A stretch of 64,000 bases of DNA from Rhizophagus clarus (lineage: Eukaryota; Glomeromycota; Glomeromycetes; Glomerales; Glomeraceae), in contig BLAL01000334.1 of the NCBI GenBank assembly GCA_015698045.1, positions 124,001 through 188,000 of the forward strand, in the 5' to 3' direction. The notes below the pieces were generated by a model that was not told the origin of the DNA, did no database searches, and saw nothing but the letters and a program-made list of their open reading frames with translations. The position numbers and the translations under genes were made by a program. Numbering within the stretch: position 1 is the stretch's first letter; each line of letters begins with the position of its first letter. Below are positions 48,048 through 60,087 of the stretch, in pieces.

Positions 48048-48235
48048 CAGCTGACCCTCTTTATAGTCACCTCCTGTACAATCACGTTATATAAAATCCC
48101 TTTTTATAAGCTTGGACCCAATATATTAATAAACATATAGAAAAATCCCTTTTTATAGCCACATCATATGGATTTTTTTTAATCACTCTCATTTTTTTTG
48201 GTCCCAATGGGTGTGACTATAAAGGAAGATGACTG
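48048..48235. mobile_element. 188-bp Tc1/mariner (pogo-type) MITE
   Basis: It begins CAGCTGACCCTCTTTATAGT and ends in the complement of CAGTCATCTTCCTTTATAGT, giving imperfect inverted repeats of about 25 bp. It is flanked by the dinucleotide TA on both sides (48046-48047, 48236-48237). CAG termini with TA targets are the mark of pogo/Tigger-like elements. No transposase is present. Confidence 0.7.
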
Positions 48236-48636
48236 TAATATAATCTCAACACTTCATAACTTCATAAGCCCGATGGATAAAAATACCGAAATGAAAAATC
48301 CAAATTTCATATTCAAAGCGGCATGGTCACGTGCCATTTGGGTCATAAAAATGAAACCATAATTCTGGCCAAATTACAAATGTTTTCGTGTATAAATATA
48401 AATTATTTCATGTGATGTCATTATAAATTTGTAATTCTGGCAGGCATCATAAATTTAGCCTGCATTCAGTTATAATTAGGTTATTCGAAGGTCATTTGTC
48501 ATCGCTGTTAAATTTGTTGGGATTATGGAATTCGGGATTATGTTAATTTTGGACGATTTTCAACTTAATGTAGAAATAGAAATAATTTTTCCTTTTGTAA
48601 AATTAGATGCAAAATTATCAGTAATACGTTTCTAAC

Positions 48637-49427
48637 GAGAACCATTCAAAATCCCGACGATCAGAATCCCGTCATAATACATGCCCGACGTTCAAAATCC
48701 CGACAAATCATAATCCCGAAATTTCAAAATCCCGAAACTTCATTATTCCCGACACTCAATATCCTGACACTTAATATCCCGACACTAATTATCCCAATAT
48801 AACATTATTATTATTTTTTGATTATATTATCGTTATATTATAATGATGTAAATCAATTTTATCTAATTTATATCAATCAAATAAAAAAAATCCAATAAAA
48901 TGACTCATTATACTAAAATAAATAAAAATTATGTATCTTTCTTTGTAAGTTGTACTATTATATTATGATATTTTAATTAAAGATGGATTATTTGAATATT
49001 AAGTGTAGATTTTTGCGAAATATTATTAAAATTGCTATACTAAAAATACATTAATTTATGTAATAATAAAAGTAAAAGCATTATTCTAATTTTGCGAAGT
49101 ATTTAATAAAAACTATTAATTACAATAATAAATACATTGATTTTTGCGAAGTATTATCAAAATTATTAAATATTAATAAAAAAAAAATACCAATTATTGT
49201 GAAAAAAATATATATTTAATTTTAATAAATTATTGATTATAAAAAAATGTGATAATATAAAATTAAAATAAAGTTAATAATGTCGGGATATTGAGCGTCG
49301 GGATAATGAATGTCGGGAATAATGAAGTTTCGGGATTTTGAAATTTCGGGATTATGATTTGTCGGGATTTTGAACGTCGGGCATGTATTATGACGAGATT
49401 CTGGTCGTCGGGATTTCGTAGTAGATC
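48637..49427. mobile_element. 791-bp Mutator-like MITE with long AATCCCGA terminal repeats
   Basis: The arms of about 170 bp (48650-48815 and 49260-49412) are inverted copies with few differences over the outer 110 bp and are themselves built from repeats of AATCCCGA. A 10-bp direct repeat, CGTTTCTAAC, flanks the element at 48627-48636 and 49428-49437. Long inverted ends with 9-10 bp duplications point to a Mutator-like origin. The AT-rich centre has no gene. Degenerate AATCCCGA words also occur at 47985-48040 and 56650-56860. Confidence 0.85.
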
Positions 49428-49439
49428 CGTTTCTAACCA

Positions 49440-52226
49440 TTTCAACTCTAGGTAAAGCGGATTAACTTTTCAATTAATTGAGATGACCTTGAATTTACTG
49501 TTTCTATGATATGGAGCAGACGTGCAGTATTAAACGTATTAAACGATATACCGTACAGTATATCTCCAGTTAACGATGTACCTGGGGCGTACGAAATTTT
49601 TTATTATAATGGATAAAATATTTGTATGAGCGTGAATATTTTTTAACATTTGGTTCTTTTCTAGCATATATTATTGATTCCGTCTCAAAAAATTTTTCGT
49701 AATTATAAAATTTTGACGTCAACTGATGTCTGTGTGAAACAAATTGACTGCCAATCATTTTGTTGTGCCTATGTAACTTTCTATTACTGATTATCACATT
49801 ATGTACAATACAGTACATCATCTCATTAATCTTGTGGCTTAACACTTTTCCGAATTAATGCAATTGAAAGTAATTGTGTACCACAAATTTTCGACCATTC
49901 ATTAACCAAATCATTTTTGACAGATTATGACAAAAAATAAATGAACTAATAACAGATATTTTTGATTAACAATAGAAGATATTTGGTAATTTATTTATTT
50001 AAGCGTCACGGCATAAATAAGTAAATGTTTAAGCAAAAATAATAATCATCATAATCATAAAAAACGGATTTTTCATTTTAGTATATCTGAACATGTTACG
50101 GTACATTTTTCCGAAATCCATTTCATTTACATAGTGATAATGATAATCACAATAATTTAGATAAGAAAATGCACTGTAATACAAATTCAACATATAATAT
50201 CGAATTTAATCCGAGGGGATATTTCATCAAAGTACAGTACATTTTGCTGAAAGTCTATTCCATTTCCTCAAAGGACGTTTTACTGAATCCATTCCGCCGA
50301 ATGGACATGGGCATTTCACTGAAAATGATAGCGATGCATTTTTATTTATTAGATTTAATAATCTAGAAAAATTCTTTAATTAGATGAAAATTATTAAATT
50401 TATCTCATCTAATAATTATAATAAAGTGTAAATCCGTTACATTATAAATTTTTTTATATTTTACGCAATATTGACTAATAAAAAGAAGTACCAATAGACG
50501 ATAGTCATCAATCATATTTATCAAAATACAAATGAAAAAATTTCTACACTTTTAATCAATCCTATTACGTTTATAATCAAAGTGCTTGCATAAAAGATCA
50601 AACAAAATCAATACACTTTGTTTTAATTAAAAAGCAAATATAAAAATGTAATTATCGACGAAATGAAAATGATTCGGTGGTTTCGGTGAAACGTCCTTCG
50701 GGAAATGGCGTTTGGCGAAATATCCCTTCGACGAAATATGGCGAAATGAATTTCGGCGAAAAGTCTGGATACTAAAAAAGGGAGTAGCATGGCCAGAGAA
50801 TAAAAAAAAAAAAAAGATTCATTTTCGATAAATATTCGTTAATCTTATAATAAATAAATTTCGAAATTTATTATTAGTTATGTCAATCACTTTAAATTTA
50901 GAGCCAATTTTTACATATGAAAGATTGATCTTAATAAGAGCGGTCGATTCTTTTTATTGTCAAAAACCCTTGCATAATATGAATAATTCATATCACACTA
51001 TTCGAAGTAAAAACTGATTTCAAAGTCTATAAAAAGTAAAGGAGCGGAAAATCTTTTAGCTGTTCGAAAAAAGTAACTAAATACAGTATTTCTGATTACG
51101 AATTAATTTAGTATGAAATTTGTGAAAATCGCGTGTCGATTAAACGATTTAGGGCAATTTTTGATCAACGATTCACATGATAACGATGTTTTTTTTTCAA
51201 ACTAATCATCCAAGGAGAAAAAAATGATTTACGTTGACAATGAACTTGAATGAATTTATATAGATAAGACACACCCTTCCTAATGGTTACACGCAGTTTG
51301 GCTTAACTGAGTAATCGTCTCAAATATATTACTAATTTAATACTTGTAATGAAAACGATCATTAGCAGTCCCGCCAATTAATTTATTCCCGCAAATTTCA
51401 ATAATATACCAATTTCTCATAAAAAATTATATTATTTCTTATGAATGTGATTGGAAATTTTCTTCAGCCCATAAAATTGATGATCGTTCGGTAATTATTA
51501 AAAAGTTTTTCGTTACTTAATTGAAGGAAATAAATAATACAGCAATTAATAACCTACATAATCTTAATTAAAAAAAATCATTTCATTTTTTTCGTCGATC
51601 ACATGTAAAGTTGCACAAAGAAACTCAGCCAAAGAGAATTAGTAATTAATATGCAGAGAACAGTCGGAATATTTTTAATTAAAAGTTCAATGAATCAATT
51701 TTCAGGTAATTTACGGAAAGAAATTGAAGTTTCATATGCTGAAACCTGTAAATAAAATGAGCGATTTTTTCTCATTGTTTACATTTATGATTTTCAGCAG
51801 TTTTGGATTATTTTGTCGATCATGCATATTAAAAATACAACACATGACGAATTTAACTTTCAGTTTTTTTTTTTCTTTTTTTTTTTTTTTCAGCGATTAA
51901 ACACTCTTTTAAATTGGAATAACTTTTACCCGATAATAAAAGTGATATTCCAGATTAACCTTTAAAAAGTATAATTTATAACGTCTTGATCAGGAACTTT
52001 AAAAGCTAACATTTTTTTTTTTTTTTTAAAAAAAAAAAATATCGTTAAATAACCGAATGTTTATATTTATATATCTAAAAAAATTTATAGTTTGCATCTA
52101 AAAATCAAACTAATTTCCGACCCATCCAAAAATAGTAGTTCATTATTGACCTTAATTTGGTTAGTAAATTTTATATATTTCATTTAAACTCACTTTTGTA
52201 AAACATTAAAAAAATTTTTTATTCCG
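49440..52226. other. Gene-poor region with a degenerate inverted-repeat element
   Basis: 50100-50340 and 50660-50770 share GAAAT / CGCCGAAATG-type words in opposite orientation (left TTTCCGAAATCC, right complement CGCCGAAATTC), suggesting an old inverted-repeat transposon of about 0.7 kb without clear target duplications. The minus-strand frame 49845-49570 (91 codons) has no motif. The rest up to the Sel1 gene shows T and A tracts only. Confidence 0.35.
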
Positions 52227-53501
52227 ATGTCACCCTTTTTTTCTTTAAGCGATAAAATTATTCAAAAGTCAAGTTCTAATATTTCTAATAATTATGAAAT
52301 TTTCTTAAAAGAAATTTCTATAAAATTTTATCAAAAAATTCTTGATATGGACGATTTTAATAATTTAGAAAATATTTTAAGCGAACTTTTAAACGTTAAT
52401 GATAAAAATACGAAAACTATTTTAGAAAAAATGAAAAATCATAAAGAAAAGGAAATTTTATTTTCTAGTATTATCGGATTTTTTTATCAATATGGTATTG
52501 GATGTGATATTGATAAAGATAAGGCATTAGAATTATATTTATTGGCTATCAAAAATGAAGAATCATTGGATCATAAATTTAATTTATTAGAAATGAATAA
52601 TGATAATAATGATGATGATGATGAATTTATTATGTTTCAAAATATTAATTGTATAATTGGAAAATATTTATTATCATTATATTATTATAAAGACATCATA
52701 TTAGATATAAGAAATTTAGATGGTTTAAGTGATATTGTAATTAAATATTTAAAATCTGCTAGGAAAGGTGATCCAATTGATCAATATAATTTAGGAGTTT
52801 GTTATCAATATGGTAAAGGGGTGACACAGGATTATAAGAAAGCATTTGAATGGTATTTTAAATCTGCCAATAATGGTTATGCAAGAGGTCAATGTAATTT
52901 AGGATTATGTTATTATTATGGAAGAGGTACAATTCAAGATTATAAAAACGCCTTCGAATGGTATTTTAAATCTGCTAATAATGGATGTGCTAAAGGTCAG
53001 AATAATTTAGGTTATTGTTATCAATATGGTAAAGGAGTAAAATTAGATTATAAGAAAGCATTTGATTGGTATTTTAAATCTGCTAATAATGGTTATGCTG
53101 GAGGTCAATATAATTTAGGTTATTGTTATTATGATGGAAAAGGAATAGCTCAAAATTATGATAAAGCATTTGAATGGTATTTAAGGTCAGCAAATAATGG
53201 TCATGCAATGTCAAAAAATAATTTAGGTTATTGTTATGAATATGGTGAAGGGGTACCACAAGATTATAATAAAGCATTTGAATGGTATTTCAAGTCTGCG
53301 ATTGATGGTTGTGATTTAGGTCAATATAATTTGGGTTATTGTTATTATAATGGAATAGGAACTAGAATAAATATTGAAAAGGCCATTTTTTGGTATAAAA
53401 AAGCTTTAAATAGTGGAGTAGAAGGTGCATATATTGATTCGAATAAAATTTTATCAAGAAAAAATTATGTTTATAATAGTAAAAATAATATAAATTACTG
53501 A
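52227..53501 (+). CDS. Sel1-repeat protein, single exon, intact
   Basis: The ATG at 52227 opens 424 uninterrupted residues. The N-terminal third is helical with one divergent repeat (FFYQYGIGCDIDKDKALELY) and an acidic Asn/Asp stretch. Residues about 180-400 hold six near-perfect 36-residue Sel1-like repeats of the form QYNLGVCYQYGKGVTQDYKK then AFEWYFKSANNG. A basic, Asn-rich tail ends the protein. Sel1 repeats are paired helices that scaffold protein-protein contacts. Unlike the giant gene at 24-30 kb there is no kinase domain and no premature stop, and the repeat consensus differs (YGKGV, WYFKSANNG against NGIGI, WYQKAAENG), so the two arrays come from different subfamilies. Partner unknown. 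Confidence 0.85.
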   Translation: MSPFFSLSDKIIQKSSSNISNNYEIFLKEISIKFYQKILDMDDFNNLENILSELLNVNDKNTKTILEKMKNHKEKEILFSSIIGFFYQYGIGCDIDKDKALELYLLAIKNEESLDHKFNLLEMNNDNNDDDDEFIMFQNINCIIGKYLLSLYYYKDIILDIRNLDGLSDIVIKYLKSARKGDPIDQYNLGVCYQYGKGVTQDYKKAFEWYFKSANNGYARGQCNLGLCYYYGRGTIQDYKNAFEWYFKSANNGCAKGQNNLGYCYQYGKGVKLDYKKAFDWYFKSANNGYAGGQYNLGYCYYDGKGIAQNYDKAFEWYLRSANNGHAMSKNNLGYCYEYGEGVPQDYNKAFEWYFKSAIDGCDLGQYNLGYCYYNGIGTRINIEKAIFWYKKALNSGVEGAYIDSNKILSRKNYVYNSKNNINY

Positions 53502-54649
53502 AAATGTAATTCGATTTGGAAAAAAAAATTCAATTTATGTTTCTTATATAAGATTTTAATAATTTATTAAATAAGGAATTTATAATATTAAGTAATTTTA
53601 TATAGAATATAAGAATTATTAGTTATGTATTAAGGGAAAATATTAAAAAAAAAAAAATGTATATTCTAAGTAGATACAGCATCAATCTTTAAATTATGGG
53701 TGGAAGGTACCTAAAAATATATTATTTCATTGGTTTATTTATTAGATTATTTATTATAGATTTCACTGTAAGATTATTAAGATTATTCATAATTTCATTT
53801 GTATAATAATATTGATGTCGCAACATTATAAGACTTCGAATTTGTCCTTTCTTAATAAATAATATTTCATTCGTGTTTATCGGCTTGTTTATTAACGAAC
53901 CAAATATTTAATGGGTTGTGTACTTGTGTAGATTCTTTTTTAAGTATATTCACTAATTAACGATTCTTTTACATTTTATGTTTCTATATAATACAAACTA
54001 CTTTCTGTATGATTTAATCTTTCTAAAAATTTTCATATTTATCAAATCACGAACAATTTTATTACACAGTTACGAAAATTTCGTGATATTACAAAAAGTT
54101 CTTTTAAGAAATACTACCCGATTTATTATGTTTAAAAGAAAAGTTGTGATGTTTTATCTATGTAGGAGAAAAACCAAATGTTCACGACAATTCAAAAATT
54201 AGGTCTCGATCTTTTGCATTTAAATCATCATTGGCGATTAATGTCTTAAAATTTACTTTGAAATGTCGTCTCACACTTATTTGATAACATTCTTAAAAGC
54301 GATTGACAATAGCGAATGTGTTGAAATTTATTTTGAAATGTTGACTCACTTATTTATAGCACCCTTAAATGCTTAAATCATTTCTTTATTCTTTTAAAAT
54401 ATTGACACATATTACAAATTACAAAGATTATTAAAAGTTTGTCTTTAATTTATAGAGTTAGTATTAATGAGACTTTATGCGTGTCTATGTGATATAAAAT
54501 TAAGATAAACTCGCCCGCGAAAAATTTAAAGTCCAGCGAAACTTTTAAAACCCTTGGGATAAAAATTTACGTCAAAAAATTCATGAAAATATTGAAATAA
54601 TATTAGTTTACATATTAAAATATTTTACCAAAAAAAAAAAAAAGAATAT
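53502..54649. other. Gene-free spacer with a short imperfect duplication
   Basis: A block of about 75 bp around TTACTTTGAAATGTCGTCTC (54250) is repeated imperfectly at about 54327. No coding or RNA feature is supported; the plus frame 53978-54202 has no motif. Confidence 0.35.
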
Positions 54650-55387
54650 TAAACTTACTGCATAAACTAGAAGATCCAGAAGATGATTATAATCTAGAGA
54701 ATTGTTACTAATTTGCAATTCCGAAGCTAAATACGTATGACACTGTATTTAGATTTTGTAAATTATTAGCGAGTAAAGAAAACAAACACCATAGTCATTT
54801 GAAGTAGAAATGGCAAGTGCAACTTTATTATCGTGATCTTTAAATGGAGGATATCCACTAAATATAGTGTATGATCATTGATGACAACTTAGATCTAATG
54901 TACGCTTTGGTTCCAAATAAGCAACTTTGATTATTTTGAAATTTGAAATACCAAACTCTGTGATTTTAACATTATGGTCATGAATAACTACATTCTTAGA
55001 ATGCTATAACGTTATTAGTAATTAACAATTTGTAATATTGTGAAATAATAATTAATACTTACAAGATCTCTATGTAAACCATTCTCATTGTGTGAATAAT
55101 ATAACCCATCTGCAATTTGAAATGCTAATTTTTTCTTATCATTTCATGTCAAATTCTTGCCGAGATAATTTTGAAGATCTCTTATCGTATTACATTACAA
55201 GATGATGATAATTTGTTTTGGATCTAAAAAGAAAGGTTTAATAAAAGTATAAACAATGTTAAATTACCTGTACTAATAATGCCTAAGCAGTGTACAAATT
55301 CTATCGCTGTAATCAAGATGTAAATATATTTTGAATTCAACAATAAGTGCGTCTAATAAACAATGCTTAATATCAGTGGTATTAGTC

Positions 55388-55418
<31 letters not shown>

Positions 55419-56342
55419 AGTATATATAATTTTTACAGACAACATAATCAGTTATTTTGGCAAAAATGGTCTGTATAATATGTCCAAATCCTCCTGCATG
55501 AAGTGGTACCGCACCTATTAGCTTTACAAGTTATAAATTTTATTATTTCATATCTAAAGTATTTTAATCCACCCAGTTGCATTTTTAAATCATTTCTCTG
55601 CATTTTAAATTATAAAAAAACCAAGTTTATTTTGTGCATTACTAAATTTTGCTCAGCTGACTTCTTGTACATTTGAAAGCTTTAATTTCATCCTTTTATG
55701 CACCAATTCCATATTCATAACTGTACCTAAATTATATTGGTATTTCCATTTCCATTTTCTGCTGCTACTTCTTGATACTTGATTTCATTCTTCTCAATAC
55801 CAATCCCATATTCATAAAAGAATCACGTTTATTTTGAGCGTCTTCATTTCCATTTTCTGCTACTTTTGATACCGTTTAAAGCTTTAATGCCAACTTTTCA
55901 ATACCAATCCCATATTCATAAAGAACCAAGTTTATTTTGTGCATCTTCATTTCCATTTCTTTCGCTTTTTGATATCATTTACGGCTTTAATTTCATTTTT
56001 CTCAATATCAATTCCAAACCAAGTTCATTTTGTGCATTTATATCTTCATTTTCTGCTGATTTTGGTATCATTCAAAAGCTTTTTCCAAATCCTTTTCAAT
56101 ACTAATTCCATGTTTAGAATAATTATTTAACTCAAATTGTGTTTCTTTATTTTTCCATTTTCTGCCGCTTTTTGATACCAATAAAAAACATTAAATCCCA
56201 TTTTTTCAATACCAATTCCTTGTATTTGATATATTTTTTTATATTTTAGTTTTTGAGTTGTGAATAAAATCTTACAATTTATAGAATCACTTGGCTGGAA
56301 TGTTCCTTTTATAGATCGTTGAGCATTTAAGCCATTATGCAT
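54650..56342 (-). pseudogene. Decayed TKL kinase-Sel1 gene
   Basis: Reverse-strand pieces parallel the gene at 24-30 kb exon by exon. Sel1 debris lies at 56342-55620 (VFYWYQKAAENGK), the kinase N-lobe and hinge region at about 55560-55200, NDKKKLAFQIADGLYYSHNE and HRDL at about 55150-55070, then after an intron HSKNVVIHDHNVKITEFGIS at about 55000-54930, and AYLEPKRTLDL and GYPPFKDHDNK downstream. Stops and frameshifts are frequent. Here the catalytic-loop SKN is retained, whereas DFG is changed to EFG. A TA dinucleotide repeat (about 55384-55425) has expanded within the N-lobe region. Confidence 0.75.
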
Positions 56343-56526
56343 AATTGTATTCTTCCCTGCAGCAAATCGTATACATTTAATTACGCTAATGCCTAATTTG
56401 GTAAAAAAAACACTATAAGCTTACGAACAAGAAAAGCGCTTCTCGGCTGGTAGCGATTTATAAAAGAATCCAGAAAATAAATTATCAAAAATTTAATAAA
56501 ATTATAATTTTTACAATTTAATAATC

Positions 56527-56631
56527 AGCCGAAACGTGGTCCGGACCCGTCTCAGGCGTAGATCATCATGGAATTCCAGGGGATTTACTGCGATTGCGAT
56601 TAAACCGGGTCCGGACTCCGTTTTTTCGGCT
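56527..56631. mobile_element. 105-bp GC-rich inverted-repeat element
   Basis: AGCCGAAACGTGGTCCGGAC (56527) pairs with GTCCGGACTCCGTTTTTTCGGCT (ending 56631). The flanks AATTTAATAATC and the complement AATTTAATAATGG extend the inverted symmetry. The block is far more GC-rich than its surroundings. No target duplication is evident. Confidence 0.6.
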
Positions 56632-56639
56632 AACTACAC

Positions 56640-57429
56640 CATTATTAAATTAAATAGGGTTTAGTACAAAATCCTGAGAATCGAAATCTCGATGGCGCAT
56701 TATCTAATCCCAAAACGATAAAAATTCTGAATCGTCATAATTCCGAAATGTTATAAATACGAAAGATTATAATCTTGAATTATATAATATCGAAATTGTA
56801 ATAATACTGAAATTTTATAATCCCGGCATTTTTTAAGCCCAAAGATAAAATACCGAAATAAAAATTCTAATAAAAATTAATAATTATACATATTTCATAT
56901 TTAAGATTTGTATATTAATTTGGGACGGATTATAAAATTTCTGAATTTAACAGTTAAGATGTCCGATCATTGTTTGGAATAAAATCACTTGAAATTTCCA
57001 ATGTTTGTAGATGTGTATTCATAATTATTTTGGTCTTCCTCCTCCCTCAGTTTTTATTTTTAAGAAAATAATCATTTTGTCAATTCTTATAAGCTGAAAA
57101 ATCTTACTCGTTAAAACAAGAACAATAAGGCTGGCGGAGTGCTAAATTTGACCTGGAAAAGTGTAAGGCTTAGTATTTAATTAATCAGATTACTTTGAAT
57201 TTATGTATGTGGTAATGTTTAGGTTTTAAAAAATTAACTGACGATAATGAATCTAAACTTATTTTACATGGAAATATTTTATATTTTATTTAATTTCAAT
57301 TAAAATATTTATTTGTGCAAGATTATATAATATCAATAACCAACAGCGGTGGACACATTTGGACATGTAATTGGCCGATATCCAATTGTCCAATTATTTT
57401 TTCGTATTATTGAATTTAATGACTAATAC
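56640..57429. other. Gene-free; AATCCCGA-like debris
   Basis: 56650-56860 carries degenerate AATCCCGAAA / ATAATCCCG words related to the Mutator-like element at 48.6 kb. The rest is AT-rich without features. Confidence 0.4.
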
Positions 57430-58250
57430 GATTGCTAACGTGTAAAACGCGTAAAACGCGTAATTATCATGAGTAATAAAATATCTTATAAAAACTCCTT
57501 TTCTTCTTTTTTTTTCACTAACCCTTTCTTTCTAAAAATTTCTTTTCTCTTTTCTAAAAAATTTTTTTTCTCTTTTTTATAATAATTTTCCATAAAATTT
57601 TTTACTAATAGACCTTCTCTCTTCTCTTCTTAAAATAACAATTTTTTGTTTTTGTTTTTTTTTTTAACATTTATTATAACTTTTTTAAAAACTATTTTAC
57701 TATTAAAAATATCAAAGTCTATTATTCATAACTGAAGAAATTTTGTCTATTAGTGAAAGCTTCTGGATGTTCTCTTTAAGGTGAACGGTTTGTTTTAAAA
57801 GTTATAAAATAATAATGTGTATTCCTTTAATATATTTTCATTTTTTTCCTAGTAAACAGCAAACATAGTTTATCTATAATAATTTTATAATCTTGGTAAG
57901 TGGAATTGACTAAGCTGGGATGTATAAGGGAGTTGTGCACCTAGTGTGTTTTGGTTATCCTCCTCTTCAGATAGTCTGGTTAACTTAATGAGATCAAAAA
58001 TAATAAATTACAAATATCTCAAGCTATGTCGCAGACTTCTGTATGTGGGGCCCGTATCCCTTTGGTGAGGTGGGTCTCATGTCTTATTATCAGTTGACAG
58101 TACCTCTGCACGAGTTTGGCCACTCACGATATATCGTTAACGTCAATTGATAATGGGCATGAGGGCTTGAATCTGTCACTTCTGCAAAGCTTACTTAGAG
58201 TACTCGAGTCTTCTAACTATTTTATTATATATATTTTTTTATTTTAGATT
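57430..58250 (+). repeat. Dispersed 0.8-kb unit, copy 3
   Basis: It starts near CGTGTAAAACGCGTAAAACG (57449), then a pyrimidine tract rich in CTTTTCTTCT, then the core from TTGGTAAGTGGAATTGAC (57895) to TTTTTTATTTTAGATTATA (about 58250). It is the most diverged copy: 15 extra bases in the loop of the GAGAT/ATCTC hairpin and one extra base in CTTTGGTGAGGTGGG, which breaks the reading frame present in copies 1 and 2. Confidence 0.7.
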
Positions 58251-59476
58251 ATATTCCATCTGGAAATCATTATAAAGATAAAATAAGACGGATGCATTGA
58301 TTTCACCAAAAATCATCTCATTGACAATTGATAATAGTCGTCTTACCAATAGGAACATATAATTTATTATTTCACCAACAGAATCATTTTATATTATTAC
58401 ATAAATATATTATATTGTATCATATGACGCATCATTTATATCATAATTAGTTTTAATTTATTGATTTAGTCATTATATTCTAACATTTTCTGTTCAAGAA
58501 TAGGATTGTTTGTACTTCTGATAATTTAACCTCAATTGGTGACGGGAGGTTATAATAATACTGGTTATATATCTAATCTGTGCGACAATCAATTTCTCTG
58601 CTAAAATTTTGAGGAAAGTTTTAACTTTGATTGCATCTGATATCACTCTGATATCCCACAGACCATGATGCGCTAGAATTGCACCAAGTTGATCTTAGCG
58701 AACATCGATTAAATGTAGGTCTATAACATATGAAATGACCTCTTATTCCGATCACTATTTTTTTTATCGAACTGTTTATTATCATTCCTAGCACAAAAAC
58801 ACTTAGAAAGATCAATAATGTTTACATTAACATTTCATCATGGTGCGGTATTTATGACGTAATTATTATATCATATGATTGAAATTAACTGTAACGTCAT
58901 TAAAGAAATTTTATTTATTTAAATTGTACATATAATAAAGTAGCGCAGAAATCCTGATTTTCATAAAAATAATTTTTGGCTAATTCTTTTTAAGCAACAT
59001 GAGCGAAAATATTGCAAGTTATTCAAAAATGCAATGGAAGTTAGATCACTTCAATTCCGGGATCAGATCCTCACAATTAGCTAACCGTTAATTTTCGTGT
59101 CATTATCGCATGATGTTTAAATAAACTTTTTTTTTAACGTTGGAGACGTTTCATTTCAAGTTTCTTTTCTTCGTTTTAAGAATGAAGATGGCATTTTTCT
59201 TTGTCGATCTCTGCTTTTATAACTTTCGGAGGAGATCAGAAATATCTGCTAAAAAGATGTAGTACGTTGATTATGTTCTCACGTGATGTAAGAAACCCAA
59301 CCACTATGTAAAAAAAAATATTGTTGATCAATTTATAAATGACGTTTTTATTTCGAAGCAATCATTTACTTAAAAAAAAACGGTTCTTTGCCATTTTTAA
59401 CATAAAATATCCAAATAAACAAAGAATTTCTATTTTTATATTTATTTACGATAATCTTTTAACATATGATTTCGAA

Positions 59477-59524
<48 letters not shown>

Positions 59525-60087
59525 GTACCATGTAACATTCATTATCTTCATTATCTCCGGAGTATTAAAGGGGGTTTTTTATTTAAAACAATAGATTTGT
59601 CGATTTTTTTTTAAATAGTGATAAGGTATAATGATTTACAGCTGATTAACTGAGATCTTTGTTTTTTTTTTAAAAAAAAAATTGATATTGATTTCGATAA
59701 GAGATCTATCTATCACCAATTACTTAAAATATATTAATGTGGGAAAAAAATTTCGATGGTCATGTGAAAATACCATGTTGCCTAATTATTAAAAAATACC
59801 TAATGAACCCTTTTCTAGCAATCCAGGGTTTTGATCATAAACCATGATCTGCATTACTCAAATTGGCAATTATTAATCCTATCATTTCCATTTAAGTTTC
59901 GTGATAACCTTCATTTTTGTTTGGAGCGTTGGCATTTATAATTCATATTTAAAAGATAAAGATTTTAAGGCATTTACTTCAATTTAATAAATAAAATACT
60001 TAATTTCCCAATTTCACTAATTAGTTAATACATCCTTAAAATCATAAAAGAAAATTTCCACCTTTTTTTTTCATAAATAAGTTTAAA
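58251..60087. other. Gene-free region before the RdRP gene, with a long A tract
   Basis: No gene is supported. About 59479-59520 is an uninterrupted run of about 42 A; the frame reading through it is spurious. The RdRP start follows a T-rich stretch; no clear TATA box was seen. Confidence 0.4.

Noticed and set aside
49237..49445. Minus-strand frames rich in Pro/Ile/Asn
   Set aside because: They are translations of the AATCCCGA terminal arm of the Mutator-like element.
53083..53277. Minus-strand frame of 64 codons
   Set aside because: It is the antisense shadow of the intact Sel1 gene.
59339..59614. Frame with a Lys run
   Set aside because: It reads through a run of about 42 A and has no other coding signal.
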